Assembly (NCBI GenBank): GCA_001642005.1
Contig: LWCA01000491.1
Location: forward strand, 1 to 25,683
Reading direction: 5' to 3'
DNA: 25,683 bases
Source: Intoshia linei
Taxonomy: Eukaryota > Orthonectida > Rhopaluridae
This document shows, one piece after another, positions 17,169 to 25,683 of the stretch (position 1 is the stretch's first letter; each line of letters opens with the position of its first letter). Position numbers and translations under genes: made by a program. Below the pieces are notes generated by a model. That model ran no database searches. It saw nothing but the letters and a program-made list of their open reading frames with translations, and was not told the DNA's origin.

Positions 17169-20100
17169 ATGGATAATACAATTTTGAAAGATTTAGACGA
17201 AGCAGGCCTAGTTGATCTCTTTAAAATGAGTGATAATATTTTACAACAAGAATGGGACGTAATGTTACAATTAAAAGTACCAGATTATAAATTTAACTTT
17301 TCTCCAAATAACCCATCGGTTTTTCAGAGATTAAGCGTTCAACTTACCAAAAGCACCGTACCCGAAGAAATTAGTGGAAATGACATTCATTCCTATTTAT
17401 ATAATAAAATTGACAAAATTGCAATGGTAGAGGATGAACTTAAAGAAAAATTCCATTTATGTTCATCCGAGTATATTGATTCTAGTTTTCAAACGAAACG
17501 TCATCTTTCAATACATCAAAAGTCGTCTTCCTTTAGTGTTGATAAATCCATCAAAAGTAATGTAACTAAATCAAGTCATTCATGTAAAAAAATCAAATCA
17601 TCATATAGAAAAAATATTCAAATACAAAGTATGGATGACCAGTCGTATTCGGATTACAACGATTACTTTTATCCAACTAAACGCAATCAATGGGACGAAC
17701 TGAACCGATACATCAAAAATTACATTTGCTATAATAGCTACTCCAACCCTGACCCAGACATTGAAATTGAATGTAACTATGGGGTAATTTATCCTACAAA
17801 ATTTTCATCCGATCAAAACCTGTACCTGAAACATGAATTTGATAGAATAAATTTATGTGTCTCAAATGAAAGCGACCTAATGAGTAATTTAACCATACAT
17901 AAATCCATTTTCTCAGGTAAATACCTTGACAGACAAAGCAGTCTCATTCAAAATCTAACTGGCAAAAGAAAAATGGTTTTACTGAAAACTCAAAATCATT
18001 CATCCGACAGTTTACTTAAAAACAAGGTAAACTTGATAAATGGAAATTCATATACTGAAAAAACCAGAGAAAAAATAAAATGGTGTAAATTAAACACCTC
18101 ATTCAATAGACCAACTTTCATTACTAGAAAAACATACCCAATTTCTGAAAATTCTTGCACAGACTCAACAATAAAAAATGTGTCAAATTTATCAATCAAT
18201 AAAAATAAATTTAGCCAAGTTAAAAAACTGCCCATAATAAAAAATGAACCCAGAAAAAAATTTACAAAAAGCAAAAAACAGTATTCCATAATAATTTTAT
18301 CTGATTCTGGAGAATCTAAATCAAGTGATTTAAAATGCACAAATGAAATTAATATTGATACAAAACCAATAGACATTTTTGATATATTCCATAACAATGA
18401 AATCAAAGGTGACTTCTCTGACCCCCTTTTAGCTGAAATTATAAAAGAAAATGAAACTCAAAGAGTTGATAAATCTGACACCGCTGAAAGTGAAATTTCG
18501 GCATCAAATTTTGAATATGAATCTATCCGTGCAGACAGCGAAAACAATTGCACATACCAAGGTCTATCTACATCAAAAAGTCATCATAGAATCAGCGATT
18601 CAAGTAATTTAAATAGTTGCGAATCAAATTATAGTCATCACACTCAACTGAAAATTCAAAACGATGAAATTAGAATAATTAATTTCGATAAACGGCTCTT
18701 TCATATAAACATTCGCGCAGTTAATAATAGTATACCGTTTAGTGGTACATTTAGTTCGTTGAAAATTCTACAACCTCCCTCTAAAAGTGAAATTCTTGAA
18801 AAAAACAAAAAAACAATTAAGGAACGTAAAAGTAAAGAACTGGAACTGGAAAAACAAAACATACTGGAAAGAGATAATTTAACTTTAAAAGTCTTGGAAA
18901 TTCAAGAAAAATTTAAAGAAATGGGATCACCGACAAAAGATGATTATATTGATAATTTACAAACTAAATTACTTGAAGGTGAGACACCTCCAGAAAAACA
19001 AGTCAATTTAAATCTTGAAGCACTTACTAAGGATGAGCTTGACACTTCATTTACACAAGATTTCTATCCACCTATAGATAAAAATCAAGGATGGAATATG
19101 ATGATCAGAATACCTTTAAAAAAATCATTAAAACAAAATAGACAATGGAAACTTGTTTATGTCAAATTTGATGCCATTAAAATTCATGCTGCCAAAAATA
19201 AAACTAAAAATGATGAAAATTTTGAATTGATTCCAACTTTAAATTTTTATAATGATTCTAATGAAATTGATAAAGATCCTTTTCATAGGATTACCTTAAA
19301 TATGCATTATCGTGTTCACGCGTGTCAGTTGCAGCCATACAATGAATTTGGAAAATGTTATACGTTTAAATTATCAGTAAGTTTTTATTTTTTAATAGCT
19401 TGACTGTTATGTACTTACTACAGACAGCAGCTAGATCTACGGACGGTCCACTTTTTTAATTATACCCAAAAAGTAAATTTAATGTAATCTTACCTCAAAA
19501 TGATACTATTCATTATTACCAATCCTTTAGAGGAGTGGTTCCCAAACTTTTTTACACATGGACCAGTCATTTCACAATGTGAAATTCACAGTACCTTTTA
19601 ATTTTATTTTGTTTAAAATTTATTTTAGAATATTAAAAACAATTTTCTGATTCAATTTTTTTAATTTATTAGAAAAAAAGTAGTGCATAATCTTAAAAAT
19701 AAAGTAAAAACAGTAAATCCTAAAAATTGTCATAAATAGCTTAAATTCCAGAAAAAATAAAATTGTAAATAAACCAGCATTTTCTTTCTTACTGCTATGA
19801 TAAATATTCAGTATCTGATTTAGATGAGTAAAAAATATCAATTTTGTCAAATTATTATGTAGTTTTAGACTAAAATTTATAACAGTGATTTTAAACTTTT
19901 TGAAAATTAGTATACATTTGTATTTGTGTATTTGTAAATGAAAAATTGCGAAGTAATGAATTATATAGATTTTCACCCATATTTCTTTATTGGAAATGTG
20001 TAGACGTTCAATACACACTTTTTTGAAATTGTAGATTTACATTTTCATTTTTGATTTTTAATTGATTTATTGCAAAATATTAGTTGATAATATATTAAGA

Positions 20101-22883
20101 ATTATTTTTCACCGGGAATGCGTAAATTTCTGAAATTGAAATTTTGTAATTATATCAACTGGAATAAGTTCTATCAGAATAATTTTTTTCTTTTTTTAAT
20201 TTTCGGACGGTTAATTATTTCACATTTTTTATTTTAATAAAATATTTCGCAAAAAAAATACATAAAATGTATATAAATACTCAAATGCTTTTTTGACCGT
20301 GAAGTCGTCACTTATTCGGATTGAAATTTTTTGTGTTATTAACATAATACAATTGTACTACCTGTAAATTTTTTGAAATACTAGGGCAGTTTTAATTAAA
20401 AAAAAGGATAATTTGTGGTTTTGGCTCTAAAGATATATTTTTTTAAATTTAAATTTATGATAATGTTTATGATTTTAAAATTCGTATCAGAGTATGTTTT
20501 TATTTAAATTCTCGAAATCGTTTGATTTTTGAAAAAAAAGACAATTGGACTTTTGATTGAAGTTGATTTGAAGACGTAAGATTGAGTTTGGGAGGTTCAA
20601 ATGTATCTTATTATCACCCTGAAAAAACTGTAATTGAAATGTGGACTTTATAAAATTCTAAGACTGTTAGTTATTAAAATAAACGGTAACACACACACAA
20701 AAAAATATTGCGTGGCATATATTATATAAGTAAAAATATAAAACCATTTAAAAACATTCGATCTTGTCACAACTAGCCACTGTTTTTACTCAGTACAAAA
20801 CGGAAACGCCATTCATAATTATAAAAAAAAAAGTTGAAAAATTCCTCTGTCGTATTTTATCGTCCGGTCTGATAAGGGGCATACCACAGATCATTAATTT
20901 TAAAAGAAATAAAAGGTCCCTTTTGAATCAATAAGATTTGTATATTTGAATTGTAATACCTGTATTAATATATTATTAGGAAGCGTCGTATGTAGAATCA
21001 GTATCTCTGAAAATGAACAGAATAAAGCCAACATTACACGATTTGACCAAAGTTAGAAATTTGAAGGGATTAAAAGGTTTAGTTCATAAGCCTAAAGCTA
21101 CAATGATATTGGATCACACTATGGTGCCCATAAATACGGTTAAAATAGCTTCCTTATCTAGTGATGATTATCAAATTATGATTATGGCAATAGAAAATTC
21201 TTTATTTAAATTAACAAAAATTCCTCCACCCATTTGTACAGTATCGAATTCAAAGTATATGAATAAAGACGTTCACTTTACGAAAGAAGAGTGCACTGTC
21301 GAGATTGTAGACGAATATAATGCTAAATTGAACTGTCAGGGGAATATTAAATCGCACAAAGCCAGAGTCCGTCTCTTTTGGATATCATTTTTTAATGCCA
21401 ACAAATATATTAAAATTGGTATTAATGACGTGAGATTACAGGGAAAAGAAGTAATTAAATAAATAATATTCATGTTTTTTAACTCTATAGTGAATATTTT
21501 ACACTTATATCAGCGGTCCCTATTGCATTGGTAACTCGGAGTGCAAACCCTGTGTAAATGTACAACTAGTTTTGTGTCTCTAAAATGGTAGATTTTAATG
21601 ACTTTTTAATTGAAATGATATTCTTCAAATCTTTTTAAGCCTTGTAGTGCCAAGTTTTAAATAAATATAAACATTTTGAGAATTTAGTAAGTGTCTTAAA
21701 AGTTCATCTGCGTGTCCGAAAATTTTTGGTGTTTATAAGGGATTGCCTCCAATAAAAAATTTGAAAAGCATTCGTAATTTAATGAATAGAATATACATAG
21801 TAGTTAAATCTGAACATTATTTATCGCATTTGGGACCGCTAATAAGAAATTAACGTGGTTTAAAAGGAATATTATTGAAACGTCTCGTTTAGGTTGTTGG
21901 AAGGCATGACATAATCAGAATAAATACAGAAGAGTGGATAGCAATCTATAGAGCAGAGATTCACCATTTGATAGACAAGGAAAAATTATTAAAGGACATA
22001 GTTTTGACATTCAATGCAATAAATGCACTTAGATTTGAAATTATCAGATTTAGATGTTCTCCAAGAAATAATATGGAAATGCCTTTAAATTTACTACCTA
22101 AAATGAGTTTATTTACTGTAAGAGAAAAATACTATGTTGAAATAAGTGCAACACTTTGTACTCATTTGTTTTTCACTACAAGCATGAAAATACCACAGCA
22201 CCCTTGCGAAGATATTGTAATAACGTTTCCTATACCAGAAGAGTGGAGATATCGTTTTTGTTATGAAAAAGGTTCTAAAATTGGTGCAATTCATTCAAAA
22301 AAACGAAAACTCGGTAAAATTAAAGGCTTGGAACGATTTACTGCGATAGGAAAAGGAAATTTAAACACAACACTCATTGAGACATCAAGAGGAATGGCAA
22401 AATATGAGCAGATCCATCAAGCCATCACTTGGAGAATACCAAAATTACCTATGCATGGAGACCGTAATATTCACTTTTCATTTTGATTAATGATTAATAC
22501 TTATTTAGCTGCTTATAAAAACCACACCCTCTTTTGTAAATTTCAATTGGAACCATATGATAGCATACCTGAAACATACAATACCACCTCTTTGGTAATT
22601 TTTTTAAAAATTGATTTTTAAATCTGTTTAGTTAACTTTTAATATTCGAAATAGCACAATTTCGAATTGTCAGGTCAGATCCATTTCAATATCTGATGTT
22701 GACGACGACAATAAACCAGACAGATGGGTTGAACGTATCGCTAAATTTAACATTAGCATAGACTTGGATTTTGATAATAAATTTCCTAAAGGGAAATTAA
22801 CAGTATTTAGTCCAACCTTAAACGAAGATATTAAAAAGGATCAAGAATCAAACAAATCTAGTTCGAATATCACAAATATATAA
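17169..22883 (+). CDS. stnB: Stoned B / stonin endocytic adaptor
   Basis: Stonins are cytosolic adaptors that recruit synaptotagmin into AP-2/clathrin-coated pits and so recycle synaptic vesicles. Five exons splice in frame: 17169-19376, 20980-21450, 21893-22463, 22509-22594 and 22674-22883, giving about 1181 residues (Drosophila stoned B is near 1260). Residues 1-~535 are polar and Ser/Asn/Lys-rich with no clear domain; about 538-585 is a highly charged helix, probably coiled coil. The stonin homology domain starts near residue 641 (GWNMMIRIP) and includes DKDPFHRI and NEFGKCYTFKLS. The mu-homology domain follows with GINDVRLQGKE, VVGRHDIIRINTEEW, CEDIVITFPIPEEW, GKIKGLERF, GMAKYEQIHQAITWR and, in the last exon, VRSISISD and RWVERIAKF. 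The start is fixed by an in-frame TAA immediately before the ATG. No NPF motif occurs in the N-terminal part, although Drosophila stoned B has several. A strand seems missing at the exon 4/5 junction. Confidence 0.93.
19533..19600 (+). mobile_element. hAT-like left terminus without a matched right end
   Basis: The sequence GAGTGGTTCCCAAACTTTTT matches the left end of the element at 190 (CAGTGGTTCCCAAACTTTTT) at all but the first base, and is followed by a similar CA-x-GGACCA phrase. I could not find a partner terminus or target duplication, so the right boundary is unknown and this may be a truncated copy. Confidence 0.5.
20118..20730 (+). repeat. Dispersed repeat, copy B (inside stoned B intron 1)
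   Basis: This is the collinear partner of 14755-15420 in the same orientation, with the same series of landmark words ending in GGTAACAC. It lies wholly within stoned B intron 1, so the two copies bracket the first exon. Divergence between copies is considerable and boundaries are approximate. Confidence 0.7.
21451..21892 (+). other. stnB: stoned B intron 2 (442 nt)
   Basis: The intron splits the conserved motif GKE|VVGRHDII, phase 0, with donor GTAATT and acceptor TCGTTTAG. No repeat or exon is apparent inside. Confidence 0.85.
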
Positions 22884-23000
22884 ATTTTTTTTCCCTTAAT
22901 TAAATTGTTAACAATTGTAAATTCGATTGTTGTGTACATTTAACTATAATTTAGAAATTCATTTTTGAAAGTGATTAGGCTAACTTCAAGTATATCAGAC
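22884..23000. other. stoned B 3' flank
   Basis: This short region follows the stoned-B stop codon and ends at the hAT element. A variant poly(A) signal ATTAAA at 22899-22904 could end the transcript close to the stop, but this is not certain. Confidence 0.35.
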
Positions 23001-23886
23001 CAGAGCCGTCTTAAGCCATTTCGTGGTCCTGGGCTAAGCAAAAGGCCGGAGACCCTTTAAAATTTCGAGTGAAGCGATAAAAAAAAATTAGGTCCCCTGT
23101 TTAGAATACAGGGCATATTGTTGGTTGGAGACTTATTTCATTGAGTATTAATAACAGCATTAAAAGATATTATGTAGGTTTCTAGTGACTTTTATTTCTT
23201 TTACCAAAACCTACTTACATTAATTAATGAACAAAGTTTACTTTTTCTTTTTACCATGCAGTCACAAAAAATTCTTGACAATTCACCACAAATGTTGTTT
23301 TCTCACTTTTTTCTGAGAGAAATCAGATCTGATATTATCAAAACTGATATCATTCAAAATATGATTCTCAATTGACATTAAAAAGAGTGCATTCAGACAA
23401 GGTTGAGCTAAGCAATTTCGAAGTTGTTATTTTTAATTATTTTTGGTTTAGAAAAAGTTCTTTCATCTTTGTAATTTACAACCATCATTAAAAAAAACAT
23501 TCTCATGCAGATTTCAATATTAAAAAATAGTGATTTTAATTTATCACCTTTTATAACTTTATACATATCAAAAATGATATTGCTTGTTTTTTCCCAATCA
23601 AAATAATGTTTGAATTGTTGACATTCTATTACTAAATCATTTTTTTCCAAATCCTTGATATAAGCTGCTGTAAGATTATCACATGAAACATTCAACTCAT
23701 CATTCGACACCACATTTAACATTTCACACAACTTTGATTCTTTAAACTATTTTCTTTCTAGCTATTTGAATTCCCACACTTCAAAACTTATGAACTGTTT
23801 CTTAAAATATAAATGTAAAGTAAATTATTAATTTTGGGGCCATATTACAGCATACAGCATACAGCCCATGCCTTAAAACGGCTCTG
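23001..23886 (-). mobile_element. hAT element with transposase remnant
   Basis: The left end reads CAGAGCCGTCTTAAG and the right end, inverted, reads CAGAGCCGTTTTAAG, a 15-bp inverted repeat with one mismatch. Flanks are similar but not identical: ATCAGAC at 22994-23000 and ATCAAAC at 23887-23893, consistent with a decayed target duplication. The minus strand inside still carries a 107-codon transposase fragment. The ends differ from the CAGTGGTT type at other sites, so a second hAT lineage is present. Confidence 0.85.
23408..23731 (-). pseudogene. hAT transposase C-terminal (dimerisation) fragment
   Basis: The 107-residue frame ends with NIEICMRMFFLMMVVNYKDERTFSKPKIIKN, in which the segment around ERTFSKPKIIKN corresponds to the conserved ERSFSKLKLIKN of the hAT family dimerisation domain. 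The Ser of ERS is Thr here. The N-terminal BED finger and catalytic residues are not found in this 886-bp element, so it is an internally deleted, inactive copy. The frame opens with Met by chance and is not an intact gene. Confidence 0.8.
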
Positions 23887-24496
23887 ATCAAACCTTTAAA
23901 TAATTGTATATAGATACTCTTTTTCACAATTATAATTAGTTATTACTAATCACATCAAATTGTATTTCAAATTCATAAATCGTACGTATCAATTCATCAA
24001 CGCTGATAATCAACAAATCATTGTCATAATTTATCATAAATTTTATGTGCAACATTTTATAAAATAACTTTATTGTGTTTATAATTTGTTATATAGTCAT
24101 ATCAATAAACATATCTACCAATTGTTTATTATCGTTTACGTACGTGATTTCAACTGAATTTAAAAATTATATATCAATTAATATTAAAACATGGACGATT
24201 CAGAAGTTGCATTTGTTACAGTAATATATAATAATAACATAATATAGCAAGGGTGACCGAATACCGATTTTTCAAATATCGATAGTAAAGAAAGTTTTTG
24301 TAAGAGTTAAAAAAATTTTATCAAGATTTAGTTTAGTGTTCAAAATCAGATAACTTATTCAATTTAATGATTATCAGGGAATGTTATCTTTTTTGTTAGA
24401 AGGATTTATTGATTACTATGTAAATTACAATTTAAAGTGAATCAGGGTAATCTAAATCCGATTATTTTTAATTTGTGTACATTTACTGATTTAAAG
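23887..24496. other. AT-rich intergenic sequence, no gene seen
   Basis: No exon, long frame or paired termini were recognised between the two hAT elements. Confidence 0.5.
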
Positions 24497-24679
24497 CAGG
24501 GGTTATCACCGGGGCGATATCGCCCATTTTGGGCTATTTATTTTTGACGAAGTAGAGTTTAACCATTTATTTTATTTAATTCACATGGTATAGTTACAAT
24601 AAATAGAAATTATTATGGGGTACCAAATTATATTTTTTTAGTTAAGGGTACCAACTGCGAAGTATGTTGAGAACCGCTG
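24497..24679. mobile_element. 183-bp hAT miniature element (MITE)
   Basis: The left end reads CAGGGGTTATCACCG and the right end, inverted, reads CAGCGGTTCTCAACA. Subterminal GGTACCAA words follow. The flanking 8-mers are ATTTAAAG (24489-24496) and CTTTAAAC (24680-24687), sharing the core TTTAAA with both outer bases changed, so the duplication is probable but imperfect. A GC-rich palindrome, GGGCGATATCGCCC, lies near the left end. It is non-coding. Confidence 0.8.
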
Positions 24680-25029
24680 CTTTAAACGTATAAAACTACA
24701 GTTCACAGAGTTATAATGTTCATACGCATCAAATTACAATCACAATGATAATAATTTTACGTGTATTAATTGGCTAATTAAAATTTGATTAAGTTAATAG
24801 CGTTAATAAAGTTAAAATAATATTTTAAAAAGTTAAATTACATTTTCAAACATTAATTTTGTTTTATACAATTTCGTTTTGTTTGTTACTTTTATTTTAT
24901 GCATGATTGTAGTAAATAAACTTATTAATTTTTATATAAATCATTAAAAGCAGTTTTTATTTATTCTTAACTTATTTCTATTCACAATACAGGTAATTTA
25001 GCAATACTTGTATATGATTAATGTTTTTT
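24680..25029. other. AT-rich intergenic sequence, no gene seen
   Basis: Nothing recognisable lies here; the start of the element that carries the following transposase fragment may be within it but I cannot define its terminus. Confidence 0.4.
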
Positions 25030-25033
25030 AAGT

Positions 25034-25683
25034 ATGCCAAAATATGCGAAATCTAAATTTGAAAAAATGTAACATATTACCAAACTTTACCCTAGTGAAT
25101 TTACTAAGAATAACGACAATTTATTTTGTATGAAATCTTGTTCCAATGTTACTTTTACAAAATTAAATTTTGTTTAATTACACCGCAAATTGGCAAAAAA
25201 TAAGAGTTTTAGGCATATTGTCAGTATTGGAAGTTCAATTAAAACATCGAATGACTTTGCAACAGAAATGGCGGAAGCAATTCTATCTGCGGATATACCT
25301 CTAAAAAGTTAAATAACGTCAAGTTAGGAACAATATTTAAAAAGGAATAATTTTGCCATCTGAAAGCAATTGTAGAAATAAAATTGATGATTTGTATTTG
25401 AATGAAATGGAGAGAATAAAAAATTATTGTATTAATAAATTAATCTATCATTATGGACGAAACTGATTTAAATGGATATAAGTACATTAATACTATGATC
25501 GGAACATTAGAAACACCTCAGAATGTAATATTATATGATTGTAAAAATATTACAAGTAATATGAACGGACAAATGGTCATTCATAATCTTCATGATACAA
25601 TTAAAAATAATAAAACAAAACAAAGAAACTTTTTAAAAGATAATTTTAAAAAATATTTGATTTTGTACTACAACAAATAATAC
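25034..25683 (+). pseudogene. BED-finger/hAT transposase pseudogene, cut by window edge
   Basis: The plus strand carries, in order but in shifting frames, pieces of a hAT transposase of the CGBP1/BED type. They are MPKYAKSKFEKM and YPSEFTKNNDNLFCMKSC (the BED-like finger, with its Cys/His pattern eroded), then ATEMAEAILSADIPLK, LPSESNCRNKIDDLY, INKLIYHYGRN and finally MDETDLNGYKYINTMIGTL (25453 onward). The family pattern is FCKxC...FxxDLxxAxxxADIPLxKL...LPSESTLR...xSIDETTDxxGxxxxNxxxG. Several stops and at least two frameshifts (near 25310 and 25450) break it, and a stop at 25678-25680 ends the last piece. The 75-codon frame at 25453 could be mistaken for a gene but is only the catalytic-domain start. 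Confidence 0.78.

Larger units (their letters stand above)
19377..20979 (+). other. stnB: stoned B intron 1 (1603 nt)
   Basis: The donor is a consensus GTAAGT and the acceptor is TATTATTAG, joining FKLS to EASYVESVSLK in phase 0. The intron holds a hAT-like left terminus at 19533 and copy B of the dispersed repeat. A minus-strand open frame at 19620-20018 is AT-rich, Phe/Ile/Lys-dominated and not convincing as protein. Confidence 0.85.

Noticed and set aside
17996-18406. Minus-strand 136-codon frame
   Set aside because: Antisense to stoned B exon 1, rich in Phe/Leu because the sense strand is Lys/Asn rich.
19620-20018. Minus-strand 132-codon frame in stoned B intron 1
   Set aside because: Phe/Ile/Lys-dominated, with no recognisable motif; an AT-rich chance frame. 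I looked for hAT transposase motifs and found none.
20595-20610. Possible tRNA B-box-like GGTTCAAAT
   Set aside because: No matching A box or cloverleaf can be drawn around it; it lies in a dispersed repeat.
1-25683. Prokaryote-style systems (CRISPR, operons, toxin-antitoxin, phage)
   Set aside because: No regularly spaced repeats, no compact same-strand gene clusters; spliced genes and insect-type transposons explain the recognisable content.

Overview
The window is strongly AT-rich animal DNA with intron-containing genes and many decayed DNA transposons. Three conserved animal genes can be assembled exon by exon. Their sequences, especially the stoned-B protein, point to an arthropod and most likely an insect. 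I cannot name the species. There is no sign of bacterial operons, CRISPR arrays, tRNA or rRNA genes.

Layout: positions 1-5515 are almost entirely transposon-derived. They hold an old hAT-type element (190-925), a complete but dead Tigger/pogo-type element (1656-4905) with TA target duplications, and a ~300-bp sequence repeated in tandem (4921-5515). The Tigger element carries an insertion, which in turn carries a hAT element with a perfect 8-bp target duplication. Positions 5650-10744 (minus strand) are a 12-exon gene for the farnesyltransferase beta subunit (FNTB), with a 3.3-kb intron that hosts a 200-bp hAT miniature element. Positions 11329-13491 (plus) are a 6-exon WAVE/SCAR gene, divergent from FNTB with 584 bp between start codons. 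Positions 13492-17168 have no gene but hold a dispersed repeat and a 542-bp hAT element. Positions 17169-22883 (plus) are a 5-exon stoned-B/stonin gene, with a second copy of the dispersed repeat in its first intron. Positions 22884-25683 hold three hAT-derived elements or fragments; the last is a broken BED-type transposase cut by the window edge.

The three host genes have unrelated jobs: protein prenylation (FNTB), Arp2/3-driven actin branching (WAVE) and synaptic-vesicle endocytosis (stoned B). They do not form a visible pathway. The most distinctive shared feature is their introns: ten are only 34-46 nt long, close to the lower limit known for animals. Other points of interest are a His in place of the usual Tyr beside the zinc-binding His of FNTB, a short FNTB C-terminus, a weakly acidic WAVE tail, and a stoned B that has no visible stoned A upstream and no NPF motifs. 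I found no convincing new multi-gene system; the accessory content is transposon debris.
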